Position numbers and translations under genes: made by a program
In this document: positions 35,219 to 49,400 of the stretch, in pieces
Layout: each line of letters starts with the position of its first letter
How positions within the stretch are numbered: the first letter of the stretch is position 1
NCBI RefSeq assembly: GCF_937616625.2
Contig: NC_065572.1
Span: forward strand, 43,985,653 to 44,049,652
Source of the DNA: Mercurialis annua
Lineage: Eukaryota > Streptophyta > Magnoliopsida > Malpighiales > Euphorbiaceae
Length of the DNA: 64,000 bases
Direction: 5' to 3'
Notes under the pieces: generated by a model
Seen by the model: only the letters and a program-made list of their open reading frames with translations
What the model was told of the DNA's origin: nothing
Database searches by the model: none

Positions 35219-38200
35219 GGAACGACGTGTTAGAGAGACTTGAGACACTACATACTAATCTAGCGTCACTTTTCATGCACACTTTGTGTATTATAACCTA
35301 ACAATGCTTAGGTAATCGAAACACGCGTTAAACAGACTTGAGACGCGCCATGCTAATCTAACGTCACTTTTCACGCACACTTTGCGTAATACAACCTAAC
35401 CATGATTAGGTAATCGGAAACACACGCAAAAGAGAATTGAGACGCGACATACTAATCTAGCGTCACTTTTCACGCACACTTTGCGTAAAATAACCTTATC
35501 ATGCTTAGGTAATCGAAACAACGCGTTAAAGAGACTTAAGACGCAACATACTAATCTAGTGTCTCATTTCACGCACACTTTGCGTAATATAACCTAACTA
35601 TGCTTAAGTAATCAGAACGACGCGTTAAAGAGACTTGCAACGCGACATACTAATCTAGCGTCTCTTTTCACGCACACTTTGCGTAATATAACCTAACCAT
35701 GCCTAGGTTATCGGAAAGAGGCGATAAAGAGACTTGAGACGCGACATACTAATCTAGCGTAACTTTTCACGCAGACTTTGCATAATATAACCTAACCATG
35801 CTTTGGTAATCGGAACAACGGGTTAAAGAGAATTGAGACGCGACATACTAATCTAGCGTAACTTTTCACGCACACTTCGCGTAATATAACCTAACCATGC
35901 TTTGATAATAAGAACGACACGTTAAATAGACTTAAGACGCGACATACTAATCTAGTGTCACTTTTCACGTACACTTTTTGTAAAGTAACCTAACCATCCT
36001 TAGGTAATCGGTACAACGTGTTAAAGAGAATTGAGATGCAACATACTAATCTAGCGTCACTTTCCATGCACACTTTGCATAATATAACCTAACCATGCTT
36101 AGGTAATCGGAACGACGCGTTAAATAGACTTGAGACACGACATACTAATGTTTGTTACTTTTCACGCTCACTTGAGACGCGACATACTAATGTAGCATAA
36201 TTCGTACAATGCCTGTAAAGTAACCTAACCATCCTTAGGTAATTCGTACAATGCGTTAAAGACACTTGAGACGCGACATACTAATGAAGCGTCATTTTTC
36301 ACGCACACTTTTCGTAAAATAACCTAACCATGCTTAGATAATCGGAACGACGCGTTAAAGAGACTTCAGAGGCAACATACTAATCTAGCGTCACTTTTCA
36401 CGCAAACATTGCGTACTATAACCTAACCATGCTTAGGAAATCGGAACGACGCATTAAAGAGACTTGAGTAGCGACATATTAATCTAGCATCACTTTTCAC
36501 GCACACTTTGCGTAATATAACCTAACCATGCTTACATAATCGGAAAGACGCGTTAAAGAGACTTGAGACGCGACATACTAATCTAGCATCCCTTTTCACC
36601 CACACTTCACGTAATATAACCTAACCATGCTTAGGTAATCAGAATACGCATTAAAGAGACTTGAGATGCGTCATACTAATCTAGCGTCACTTTTCACGCA
36701 CACTTTGCGTAAAATAACCTAACCATGCTAGGTAATCGGAACGACGCGTTAAAAAGACTTGAGATGATACATACTAATATATTATCACTTTTCACGCACA
36801 CTTTGCGTAATATAATCTAACCATGCTTAGGTAATCAGAACGACGTGTTAGAGACACTTGTGACGCGACATAAGCACAGTAATCGAAACGACGCGTTTAC
36901 GAGACTTGAAACGCGCCATACTAATCTAGCGTCACTTATTACGCACGCTTTGCGTAATATCACCAAACCATGCCTAGGTAATCAGAACGACGCATCAAAA
37001 AGACTTGAATAGCGACATTAATCTAGCGTAACGTTTCACGCACACTTTGCGTAATATAACCTAACTATTCTTAGGTAATCAAAACGACGCGTTAAAGAGA
37101 CTAGAGACGCAAGATACTAATATAGCGTCACTTTTCACGCAGACATTGCGTAATATAACCTAACCATGCTTAGGTAAACGGAACGACAGGTTAAAGAGCA
37201 TCGAGATGCAACATACTAATCTAGCGTCACTTTTCACGTACACTTTGCGTAACATAACCTATCCATGGTTAGGTAATCAGAACGACAAATTAAAGAGAAT
37301 TGAGACACGATATACTAATCTACTGTCACTTTTCATCACACTTTGCGTAATATAACCTAACCATTCTTAGGAAATCGGAACGACGTGTTTAAGAGACTTG
37401 ACACGCGTCATACTAATCTAGCGTCACTTTTCACGCAAACTTTGCGTAATATAACCTAACCATTCTCAGGAAATCGGAACGACGCGTTAGTGAGACTTGA
37501 GGTAGGATATACTGATCTAGCGTAATTTTTCACGCACACTTTGAGTAATATAACCTAACCATGCTTAGGTAATCACAATGACTAGTTAAAGAGACTTGTG
37601 ACGCTAGATAAGCATGGTAATCGAAACGACACGTTAAAGAGACTTGAGACGCGACATACTAATATAACGTCACTTTTCACCCACACTTTGCGTGATATAA
37701 CCTAACCATTCTTAGATAATCGGAACGATGCGTTAGAGCGACTTGTGACGGGACATAAGCATGGTAATCCAAACAACGCGTTAAAGAGACTTTTGGCGCG
37801 ACATTCTAATCCAGCGTCACTTTTAACGCACTCTTTGCGTAATATAACCTAACCATGCTTAGGTAATCGGAACGAAGCATTAATGAGCCTTGAGACGCGA
37901 CATACTAATCTATCGGAACTTTTAACGCACAGCTTGCGTAATATAACCTATCCATGCATAGGTAATTAGAACGACACGTTAAAGAGACTTGAGATGCGAC
38001 ATACTAATCTAACGTAACTTTTAGCGCACACTTTGCGTAATATAACCAAACCATGCTTAGGTAATCGGAATGACTCGTTAGTGAGACTTGAGGTAGGATA
38101 TACTGATCTAGCATCACTTTTCACGCACACTTTGCGTAATATAACATAATCATCTTAGGAAATCGGAACAACGTGTTAGAGAGACTTGACACGTGACATA

Positions 38201-41200
38201 CTAATTTAGCGTTGCTTTTCACGCACACTTTGTGTAATATAACCTAACCATGCTTGGGAAATCGGAACGACCATTAGAGACACTTGAGATACGATATACT
38301 AATCTAGCATCACTTTTGACGCACACTATGCGTAATATAACCTAACCATGCCTAGGGAATCAGAACGACGCGTTAAAGAGACTTGTGACGCAAGATAAGA
38401 ATGGTAATCGAAACGACGCGTTAAAGAGAGTTGAGACGCGACATACAAATCTAGCGTCACTTTTCACGCAAACTTTGTGTAAAATAACCTAATCATGCTT
38501 AAGTAATCGGAAGGACACGTTAAAGAGAAGTGAGACGTGGCATACTAATCTAGCGTCACTTTTCACGCACACTTTGCTTGATAATAACATAACCATGCTT
38601 AGGTAATCGAAACGACGCGTTAGAGAGACTTGTGACGCGACATAAGCATGGTAATCGGAACGACGAGTTAAATTGACTTGACACGCGACATACTAATCTA
38701 GCGTCACTTTTCACGCACACTTTGTGTAATATAACCTAACCATGCTTAGTTAGTCGGAACAACGCGTTAAATAGAATAGAGACGCGATATACTAATCTAG
38801 CGTCACTTTTCAAGCAAACTTCGCGTATTATAACCTAACCATGGTTAGGTTATCGCAACGCCGCTTTAAATCGACTTGAGACGCGACATACTAATTAATT
38901 GTGCCTTTTCACACACACTTGGTGTAATATAACCAAACCATGCCTAGGAAATCGCAACGACGCGTCAGAGGGACTTGAGGTAGGATATACTAATCTAGCG
39001 TCACTTTTCACGCACACTCTGCGTAATATAACCTAACCATGCTTAGGTAATCGTAACGACGCGATAAAGAGACTTGTGACGCGAGATAAGCATTGTAATC
39101 AAAACGACGCGTTAAAAAGACTTGAGACGCGACATACTAATCTAGCGTTACTTTTCACACACACTTTGCGTAATATATCCAAACCATTCTTAGGTAATCG
39201 AAACGACGTGTTAAATAGACTAAGATGCGACATACTATTGTCATTGTTCACGCACACTTTGCATAATATAACCTATCCATGCTTAGGTAATCGAAACGAC
39301 GCATTACACAGACTTGTGACGCGACATAAGCATGGTTGGAACGACGAGTTAAAGTGACTCGAGACGCGCCATACTAATCTAGCGTCACTTTTCACGCACA
39401 CTTTGCGTAAAATAACCTAACCATGGTTAGGTAATCGGAACCACGAGTTAAAGAGAATTGAGACGCGACATACTAATCTAGCGTCTCTTTTCACGCACAC
39501 TTTGCGTAATATAACTTAACTATGCTTAGGTAACATGAACGACGCCTTGAAGAGACTTGAAGTGCAACATACTAATCTAGCTTATCTAGCGTAACTTTTC
39601 AAGCACACTTTGCATAATATAACCTAACCATTCATAGGTAGTCGGAACGACGAGTTAAATAGAATTGAGATGCGACATACTAATGTATTGTTACTTTTCA
39701 CGCACACTTTCCGTAAAGTAACCTAACCATCCATAGGTAATCGTTACAACGCGTTAAAGAGAACTGAGACACGATATACTAATCCAGCGTCACTTTCCGC
39801 GAACACTTTGCGAAATATAACTAACCATGCTTAGGTAATCGAAACGACGCGTTAAATAGACTTGAGACTCGACATACTAATTTATTGTTACTTTTCACGC
39901 ACAATTTGTGTAATATATAACCTAACCATGCTTAGGTAATCGGAAAGACGCGTTAGAGAGACTTGTGACGCGACATAAGGATAGTAATCGAAACGACGCG
40001 CTAAAGAGACTTGAGACGCGACATACTAATCTAGCGTCACTTTTCACGCACACGTTGCGTAATATAACCTAACCATGCTTAGGTAATCGGAACGACGCGT
40101 TAAAGATCCTTGAGACGCGAAATAGTAATCTAGCGTAACTTTTCACGCACACCTTGCGTAATATAACCTATCCATGCTTAGGTAATCAGAACGACACGTT
40201 GAAGAGATTTGAGACGCGACATACTAATCTAACATAACTTTTCACGCACACTTTGCAAAATATTACCTAACCATGCTTATGTAATCGGAACGACGTGTTA
40301 AAGAGACTTGAGACGCATAATACTAATCTAGCGTCACTTTTTTACGCACACTTTGCGTAATATAACCTAACCATGCTTGGGAAATCAAAACAGCGCGTTG
40401 GAGAGACTTGAAATACGATATACTAATCTAACGTCACTTTTCACACACACTCTGCGTAATATAACCTAACCATGCTTAGATAATCAAAACGACGCGTTAA
40501 AGAGACTTGTGACGCAAGATAACCATGGTAATCGAAACGACGCGTTAAAGAGACTTGAGATGCGACATACTAATCTAGCGTCACTTTTCACGCACACTTT
40601 GTGTAAAATAACCATACTATGCTTAGCTAATCAGAACGTTGCGTTAAAGGGACCTAAAACGCGGCATACTAATCTAGCGTTACTTTTCACGCACACTTTG
40701 CGTAATAGTAACCTAACCATGCTTAGATAATCGAAACGACGCGTTAGAGAGACTTGTAACGCGACATAAGCATGGTATCGGAACGACGCGTTAAAGTGAC
40801 TTGAGACGTGACATACTAATCTAGCGTCACTTTTCACGCACACTTTGCGTAATATAACCTAACCATGCTTAGTTAATCGGAACAACGCGTTAAATAGAAT
40901 TGCGATGCGATATACTAATCTAGCGTCAGTTTTCAAGAAAACTTTGCGTACTATAACATAACCATGGTTAGGTAATCGCAACGGCGCTTTTAATCGACTT
41001 GAGACGCGACATACTAATTAATTGTGACTTTTTACGCACACTTTGCATAATATAACCTAACCATGCTTAGGAAATCGGAACGACGCGTTAGAGAGACTTG
41101 AGGTAGGATATACTAATCTCGCGTCAATTTTCACGCACACTTTGCGTAATATAACCTAACCATGCTTAGGTAATCGTAACGACGAGATAAACAGACTTGG

Positions 41201-41837
41201 GATGCGAGATAAGAATGGTAATCGAAATGACACGTTAAAGAGACTTGAGACGCGACATACTACTCTAGCGTCACTTTTCACGCACACTTTGCATAATATA
41301 ACCTAAACATTCTTAGGTAATCGGAACGACGCGTTAAATAGACGTAAGAGGCGACATACTATTGTCATTTTTCAAGCATACTTTGCGTAATATAACCAAA
41401 CCATGCTTAGGTAATTAAAACGACGCATTACACAGACTTGTGACGCGACATAAGCATGGTAATTGGAATGAAGAGTTAAAGTGACTTGAGACGCGACATA
41501 CTAATCTAGCGTCACTTTTCACGCACACTTTGCGTAAAATAACCTAACCATGCTTGGGTAATCGAAACCACGCGTTAAAGAGAATTCGAGACGCGACATA
41601 CTAATCTAGCATCACTTTTCACGCACACTTTTAGTAAAATAACCTAATCATGCTTAGGTAATCGGAACAACGCGTTAAAGAGACTTGAGACTCGACATAC
41701 TAATCTAGAGTCTCTTTTCACGCACACTTTGCGTAATATAAACAAACCATGCTTAGGTAATCGGAACGACGTGTTAGAGAGACTTGTGACGCGACATAAG
41801 CATGGTAATCGAAACGACGCGTCAGAGAGACTTGTGA
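35219..41837 (+). repeat. 99-bp satellite array, block E
   Basis: Forward monomers, starting with target duplication GGAAC and ending with TGTGA. Short monomers are frequent (near 37615, 37760, 38400, 38645, 41215 and 41455). A scrambled stretch at about 36165-36250 contains partial monomers with CTCACTTGAGACGCGACATA and a repeated AATTCGTACAATGC. A lineage-specific variant GAGGTAGGATATACT occurs near 37500, 38090, 38965 and 41100. No gene seen. Confidence 0.94.
38395..41705 (+). repeat. Higher-order satellite duplication, period about 2.12 kb
   Basis: 38395-39580 aligns with about 40512-41705 at an offset of 2,123 bp. Shared rare variants include CATGCTTAGTTAGTCGG / CATGCTTAGTTAATCGG (38741 and 40864), CTAATTAATTGTG, GAGGTAGGATATACT and GAGTTAAAGTGACT. 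Divergence by eye is much greater than in the 524-bp pair, so it is older. Confidence 0.82.
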
Positions 41838-42771
41838 TGTTAGTGATATGCACTAGGTCAATCATGTTTGACCATGTTTAGACTTTATCATTTTATTATT
41901 TATTGATTGGCAGTTTTTATCATTTTATATTAATGATTAAAATACTTGAATGGTTAATTCTTTCTAAGGTCATCGAGTATGTGACTTGATAGTAGAACCC
42001 TTAGGTTTAATAAAAGAATTATACACCATCTATCCCTAGTCTTAATAGAACATTGAGACTAGTATGATGTTGACTGATGATTATGTTTTACTAATCATGT
42101 ATATGAGATATTAAGTCAAATCATAGGTGCTATTTGAGAAATAAGGCACTGGATGACCCACTGTGAGAATACTACATAGATCACTGTCATAAGTAATTCT
42201 CATTACAGTTCTATTAGTATAATCCTTTGACCTTGAAATCATCATGGATTTCTACATAGCTATTTCATATTTTGATACAGTCTTACATTATCTTTAACAG
42301 GATAATGGAATAGATTGTCATTGGATATGAAAGTAACTATGTGAGAAATGTGAGTGACTGAGAAGGAATTTGTCCCTCATTTATTTGAGTAAGATATCTA
42401 TGGGCCCCTTGAAGAAGATAGACTGAAGTAAATGCATGGCCATGCTAATTGATAAGAAGTTATCATTTTCAGTCTACTTAGAGTCCAGAAACTAATGATT
42501 GAATGTTATAAGGATGACATAACTATGCCTTATATTCAATCTGGATATCGAGAGACAAAGGGATTAAAATATTATTGTAAATGGTTAAATCGGATTATCG
42601 ATATTCATATAACTTGGGTAGTCATAATGTCTTGCTAGAGGCCACTTATGACTTGTGGGCTGAAATAGGGATTTCGAGCCTACTGCCAACGTTATATGAA
42701 CCTACAGGGTCGCACACTAAGAACAGGCCCAAAACAGTTATGGGTTGTACAAGCCCAATGTGATTAAGTGA

Positions 42772-42776
<5 letters not shown>

Positions 42777-42836
<60 letters not shown>
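42777..42836. repeat. (TA)30 microsatellite
   Basis: About 60 bp of uninterrupted TA inside the solo LTR, followed by shorter TA runs to about 42875. Likely length-variable and prone to cruciform formation or assembly slippage. Confidence 0.95.
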
Positions 42837-42839
<3 letters not shown>

Positions 42840-43051
42840 CGTAATATATATATATATATTAATAAATATATATATTAATTCGAAATTTAAGGATAAGTGT
42901 TTTCCTTAATTTATTATTTTTGGAAGATAATAAATATAGTAATTAATATATATGGATAATTATCAAAAAGGAGTTTTTGATAAACATAAACTTGTAGAAT
43001 TGCAATGAGATTGAAATTCGAATTTGTCTCAAACCCTAGTGTTATTTATCA

Positions 43052-43060
43052 CTATAAATA
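43052..43060 (+). promoter_or_regulatory. TATA box of the solo LTR
   Basis: CTATAAATA about 345 bp before the LTR 3' end, a normal place for an R-region start in an LTR of this size. Confidence 0.5.
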
Positions 43061-43397
43061 CTCATTAAGCAGTAGGTTTGAGAATCATGAAATTTATTAT
43101 TCACTAAATCACTAAAATTCGAAATTGCTTGTGAAGCAATAGTGCTAGCACACAAGCACTAGTTTTGGCTAAGGTCTGTTCGTGTGGATACTCGTAGAGG
43201 ACGCGTTCTTTTGGAGGCGTTTCTGATCCGAGGCCAGGTATCACCAAAGTGAACCACCTCCTTCCTTCCTACATTGCTGTTGAATTCGACATACAAGTAA
43301 GTAATTATTCTGTTAATTCGAATTACATGGATCTTGGTTTGGGTTTTTAGATAAATTTTTTAAATTCCGCTGCGTTATGAACCTATAAAACCCAACA

Positions 43398-45477
43398 TGT
43401 GACGCGCCATACTAATCTAGCGTCACTTTTTATGCACACTTTGCGTAATATAACCTAACCAAGCTTAGGCAATCGGAACGACGCGTTAAAGAGACTTGTG
43501 ACTCAACATACTTATCTAGCGTCACTTTTCACGCACATTTTGCGTAATATAACCTAATCATGCTTAGGTAAATCGGAAGGATGCGTTAAACAGACATGAG
43601 TCACGAAATATTAATCTAGCGTTACTTGTCACGCACGCTTTGTGTCATATAACCAAACCATGCTTAGGTAATCGGAACGACGCGTTAAATAGAATTTATA
43701 CGCGACATACTAATCTATAGTCACTTTTCACGCACACTTTGCATAATATAACCTAACCATGCTTAGGTAATCGGAACGACGCATTAAAGAGACTTGAGAC
43801 GCGACATATTAATCAATTGCTACTTTTCACGCACACTTTGCGTACTATAACGTAGCCATGCTTAGGTAATCGGAACAACGCGTTAGAGAGACTTGAGACG
43901 CGAGATACAAATCTAGCGTCACTTTTCATGCAAACTTTGCATAGTATAACTATGCTTAGTTAATTGGAACGACGCATTAAAGAGGCTTGAGACGAGACAT
44001 ACTAGTCAATCGTCACTTTTCACGCACACCTTGCATAATATAACCTAACCATGCTTAGGTAATCGGAACGACGCATTAAAGAAAGAGACTTGAGACGCGA
44101 CATACTAATCTAGCGTTACTTTTCTCGCACACTCTGCGTAATATAACCAACCATTCTTGGGTAATCAGAACGACGCATTAAAGAGACTTGAGACGCGACA
44201 TACTAATCTAGCGTCACTTTTCACGCACTCTTTGGGTAATATAACATAACCATGCTTAGGTAATCGGAACGACGCGTTAAAGAGACTTGAGACGCGACAT
44301 ACTAATCTAGCATCATTTTTCACGCACACTTTGCATAATATAACCTAACCATGCTTAGGTAATCGAAATGACGCAATAGAAAGACTTAGGACGTGACAAA
44401 CTAATCTATTGTCATTTTTCACACATACTTTGCGCAATATAACCAAACCATGCTTAAATAAATGGAACGACAAGTTATATAGACTTGAGATGCGACATAT
44501 TAATCTATTGTCATCTTTCATGCACACTTTGCGTAATATAACCTAACCATGCTTAGGTAATCGGAATGACGCGTTAGAGAGACTTGTGACGCGACATAAG
44601 CATGGTAATCGAAACGGCCCGTTAAAGAGACTTGATATGCGCCATATTAATCTAGCATCACTTTTCACACACACTTTGCCTAAATAACCTAACCATGCTT
44701 AGGAAATCAGAACGACACATTAGAGAGACTTGAGATGCGACATACTAATATAACGTCGCTTTTCACGCACACTTTGCGTTATATAACCAAATCATGCTTA
44801 CGTAATCGGAATGACGCGTTAATGAGACTTGTGACTCGAGATAAGCATGGTAATCAAAACGACGCGTTAAAGAGTCTTGAGATGTCACATACTACTCTAG
44901 CCACACTTTTTATGAACACTTTGCTTAATATAACCTTACCATGCTTAGATAATCGGAACGACGTGTTAAAGAGACTTGAGACTGGACATACTAATCTAGC
45001 GTCACTTTTCACGCAAACTTTGCGTAATATAACCTAACCATGCTTAGGTAATAGGAACGATGCGCTAAAGAGACTTGAGATGCGACATACTAATCTATTA
45101 ATCCTTTTCACGCACACTTTGCGTACTATAACCTAACCATTCTTAGGTAATCGGAACGACGCGCTAGAGAGACTTGTGACGCGACATAAGCATGGTAATT
45201 GAAACGACGCGTTAAAGACACTTGAGACGCGAAATTAATATAGCGTCACTTATAACGCGCAATTTGCGTAATATAACCCAACCATGCTTAGGTAATCGGA
45301 ACGACGCGTTAAAGAGGCTTGTGACGCGACATACTTATCTATTGTTACTTTTCACGCACACTTTGCGTACTATAACCTAACCATTCTTATGGTAATCGGA
45401 ACGACGCGTTAGAGAGTCTTATGACTCGACATAAACATGGTAATCGAAACGACGCAATAAAGAGACTTGAGATGCGA
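43398..45477 (+). repeat. 99-bp satellite array, block F
   Basis: Forward monomers from the TGTGA duplication to a break in mid-monomer (GAGATGCGA) at about 45477. Short monomers lie near 44600, 44850, 45190 and 45435. Periodic short open frames here come from the 99-bp (33-codon) period. No gene seen. Confidence 0.94.
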
Positions 45478-45770
45478 GACAACATGAACTCCTTTTTCTT
45501 GTGGAAATGGTTCAATCATGAACTGTGTAGAAAATACTTGAGGAGTGACATCAATATGTTTTGCAAAGGACGTCTCAACAGTGCCATCGGGTTTTTTTAT
45601 GAATACTAGAGTACATGATTGAACAAGTTGAGTAGATTCATGCATTATTTCATAGTTGGTAATCCACTTTTTGGGGAAAAGGTGTAGGAGTTCATTTCTA
45701 GTGATTTGTTTGGGTATATGGACACAAGAAGGGATATTTTGGGGATCTATTTTTATCAAAAGGGCATCAT

Positions 45771-45838
45771 TATGGTTTGTGGTAAAGTGAGGTTTAAAGC
45801 ATGGTTTTGCAAACGATATGGTTTGTGGTAAAGTGAGG
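45771..45838. repeat. 22-bp direct duplication at 46-bp spacing within the fragment
   Basis: TATGGTTTGTGGTAAAGTGA occurs at 45771 and again at 45817. The duplication lies exactly between the second and third open pieces and probably accounts for one of the frame breaks. Confidence 0.85.
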
Positions 45839-46480
45839 AAGAGTAGCTACAATTGAATCAGCAACTTGTTGAGCTCCAATAATTTGTATTTGCACCTTTA
45901 AAGCCGTAAGAGCCATCAGATCAGAGAGGGAAAGGTTGTAATTTGGGAAAAAGGTGAAAAACACTGAGCCTGCATTCAAGGAAGTTTCAACTGTACCAAT
46001 AACTGCATGTTGATACTATAGATACCGAGAATCTACAAGAGCAATTGTTGTAAAAACTGGTAGACCGGCACGACCATGGTAACTGAGACCAAGTCGGATA
46101 GCTCCAAAGTGAATATGAGTATAACCTGAACTAACCAAACTCTTAAAAATTCAGGTGGAATTTCAAGAGTAATAAATTATTCAGCTTGAGAAGCATGAAT
46201 TGGAAAGGCTTTTTTATCAAGGACTTGATATTAGGGATAAAAGGGGTAATGGTTTTAGAAAACGCATCATAAGTATTAAGAAGAGGGGCTTTTTGTATCA
46301 AATATTTTTTGATTTTCTGGAAGATAAGTAAACTCATAAAGATAATCATTTTTATTTACAGTAGTAAGAGCAGTATTAGAAGGTGTTAAAGAACAACTTT
46401 TTGTGAGCATGATCGTAAGGTACTGGCCCAATTTTCACAAAGTAAAAACTAGTATATATATTTCTTTCTCGTCTTTGTTA

Positions 46481-46493
46481 GGCTCTGATACCA
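46481..46493 (-). other. Primer-binding site of the pararetrovirus-like fragment
   Basis: Minus strand TGGTATCAGAGCC, a 13-base match to the complement of plant initiator-Met tRNA. There is no LTR-like TG...CA end immediately before it, which argues for a pararetrovirus rather than an LTR retrotransposon. Confidence 0.8.
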
Positions 46494-49400
46494 TTTAGAG
46501 ATACGACGATAAACCTCAACAGATACATGTGTGACTAACCAGGATCACAGCCTCACCATGGAAATTTTATCAACCGGCATGTCCTCTCAATATTAGTTAA
46601 GATTTATTGCATAATCGGAACGACGCATTAAAGAGCCTTGAGAAGCGACATACTAATCTAGCGTCACTTTTCACGTACACCTTGTGTAATATAACCTAAC
46701 CATGCTTAGGTAAAAGGAACGACGCGTTAAATAGACTTGAGACGCGACATACTAATCTATTGTCATTTTTCACCATACTTTGCGTAATATAACCTACCCA
46801 TACTTAGGTAATCGGAACGACGCATTTGAAAGACTTGTGACTCGACATAAGCATTGTAATCGAAACGACGCGTTAAAGAGACTCGAGACAGGCCATTCTA
46901 ATCTAGCATCACTTTTTACGCACACTTTGTGTAATAAAACCTAACCACGCTTAGGTAATCAGAACGATGCGTCAAAGTGAATTTAGACGCGACATACAAA
47001 TCTAATGTCACTTTTCACGCACACTTTGCATGATATAACCTAGCCATGCTTAGATAATCGGAACGAATGCGTTAAAGAGACTTGAGACGCGACATACTAA
47101 TCTAGCGTCACTTTTCACGCACTCTATATGTAATGTAACCCAACCATGCTTAGATAATCAGAATAACTCGATAAAGAGAATTGAGGCGCGACATACTAAT
47201 CTAGTGTCACATTTCACGCACACTTTGCGTAATATAACCTAACCATGGTTAGGTAATTGGAACGACGCGTTAGATAGACTTAAGACGTGACATACTAATC
47301 TGTTGTCATTTTTCACGTACACTCTGCGTAATATAACCTAACCATGCTTAAGTAATTGGAACGACGCGTGAAATAGACTTAAGACGCGACATACTAATCT
47401 ATTGTCATTTTTCACGCACACTTTGCCTAATATAATAACCTAACCATGCTTAGGTAATCGGAACGACGCATTAGAGAGACTTGTAACACGACATAAGCAT
47501 GATAATCGAAACAACGCGTTCTAGAGATTTGAGACGCGCAATATTAATCTAGCTTCACTTTTTACGCACACTTTGCATAATATAACATAACCATGCTTAG
47601 GAAACTGGAACGACGCGTATGGAGACTTAAGACGCGACATACTAATCTAGTGTCACTTTTCACGCACACTTGGCGTAATATAACCTAGCCATGCTTAGGA
47701 AATCGGTACGACGCGTTAGAGAGACTTGAGACGCGACATACTAATCTAACGTCACTTTTCACGCACACATTGCGTAATATAACCTAACCATGCTTAGGTA
47801 ATCGGAACGACGCGTTAAAGAGACTTGTGACGCGAGATATGTATGGTAAGAGAAACGACGCATTAAAGAAACTTGAGACGAAACATACTAATCTAGCGTC
47901 ACTTTTTAAACACACTTCGCGTAATAGAACCTAACCATGCTTAGGTAATCGGAACAACGCTTTAAAGAGATTGAGCCTGGACATACTAATCTAGCGTCAC
48001 TTTTCACTCACACTTTGCTTAATATAACATAACCATGCTTATGTAATAGGAACAGTGCGTTAAAGAGACTTGAGACGCGACATACTAATCAATTGATCCT
48101 TTTTACGAACACTTTGCGTACTATAGCCTAGCCATGCTTAGGTAATTGGAACGATGCGTTAAAGAGCCTTGACACGCGACATACTAATCTAGCGTCACTT
48201 TTCACGCAAACTTTGCGTATTATAACCTAACCATGCTTAGGTAATCGGAACGACGCAAAAGAGCCTTGAGACGCGACATGCCAATCTAACATCACTTTTC
48301 ACGCACACCTTGCGTAATATAACCTAACCATTCTTAGGCAATAGGAATGACGCGTTAAATAGACTTTAGACCCGACATACTAATCTAGTGTCACTTTTCA
48401 CGCACGCTTTGCATAATATACCCTAACCATGCTTAGATAATTGGAACAACGCGACAAAGAGAATTGAGATACGACATAATAATCTAGCGTCACTTTTCAC
48501 GCAAAGTTTGCGTAATATAACCCAACCATGCTAAGGTAATCGGAACAACGCGTTAGATAGACTTAAGATTCGACATACTAATCTATTGTCATTTTTCACG
48601 TACACTCTGCCTAATATAACCTAAACATGCTTAAGTAATTCGAACGATGCGTTATATAGACTTGAGATGCGACATACTAATCTATTGTCATTTTCAACGC
48701 ACACTTTGTGTAACATAACCTAACTATGCTTAGGTAATCGGAACGACGTGTTTGAGAGACTTGTGACGCGACATAAGCATGGTAATCCAAACGACACGTT
48801 AAAGAGACTTGAGACGCGCAATATTAATCTAGCGTCACTTTTTACGCACGCGTTGTGTAATATAAAATAACCATGCTTAGGATATCGGAACGACGCGTTA
48901 GAGAGACTTGAGATGCGACATACTAATCTAGTGTCACTTTTCACGAACACTTTGCGTAATATAACCTAAAGATGCTTAGGAAATCGGAATGACGCGTTAG
49001 AAAGACTTGAGATGCGTCTTACTAATCTAAAATCACTTTTCACGCACACTTTGCATAATATAACCTAAACATGCTTAGGTAATCGGAACGATGCGTTAAA
49101 GAGACTTGTGACGCGAGATAAGTATAGTAATCGAAACATCGCGTTAAATAGAATTGAGACGAAACAAACTAATCTGGCCTCACTTTTTACGCACACTTTG
49201 CGTAATATAACCTAACCATGCTTAGGTAATCGGAACGACGCGTTAAAGAGAATTGAGACGCGACATACTAAACTATTGCTCCTTTCCACGCACACTTTGC
49301 GTACTATAACTTAACCATGCTTAGGTAATCGGAACGACGCGTTAGAGAGACTTGTGACGCGACGTAAGCATGGTAATTGAAATGACGCGTTAAAGAGACT

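Larger units (their letters stand above)
41838..43397 (+). mobile_element. Solo LTR of a copia-type retrotransposon (1,560 bp)
   Basis: Starts TGTTAGTGATATGCACTAGG and ends CTATAAAACCCAACA, with 5-bp target duplication TGTGA on both sides (41833-41837 and 43398-43402) inside a satellite monomer. There is no internal region or second LTR, so the element was reduced by LTR-LTR recombination. A TATA box at 43052-43060 (CTATAAATA) and the terminal CCGCTGCGTTATGAACC indicate + orientation. The LTR ends resemble those of plant copia elements. It differs from the copia LTR at 26291. A 60-residue frame at 42581 has no recognisable content. Confidence 0.9.
45478..46611 (-). pseudogene. Endogenous pararetrovirus-like fragment (primer site and movement-protein-like region)
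   Basis: A non-satellite island of 1.13 kb. On the minus strand it has an exact 13-base initiator-Met primer site, then about 130 bp later a broken coding region in three open pieces, each in a different frame: 46349-46143, 45979-45794 and 45759 to about 45478. The second piece has AGSVFFTFFPNYNLSLSDL and the third FPKKWITNYEIMHESTQ and KPDGTVETSF. These resemble N-terminal movement-protein-like parts of plant caulimovirid polyproteins, judged from memory and not searched. A primer site just ahead of a movement-protein region suits that family. At least two frameshifts and truncation by satellite on both sides make it non-functional. It could instead be a related retroelement carrying the same domain. 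Confidence 0.55.

Noticed and set aside
39076..39357. Open frames of 60-100 residues with periodic sequence (here, and near 11388, 18258, 23475, 40509, 44345, 44735, 48720, 49655, 51222, 53553, 57789, 62844 and others)
   Set aside because: All are translations of the 99-bp satellite, whose period is a multiple of three. They have no conserved domain and no independent support.
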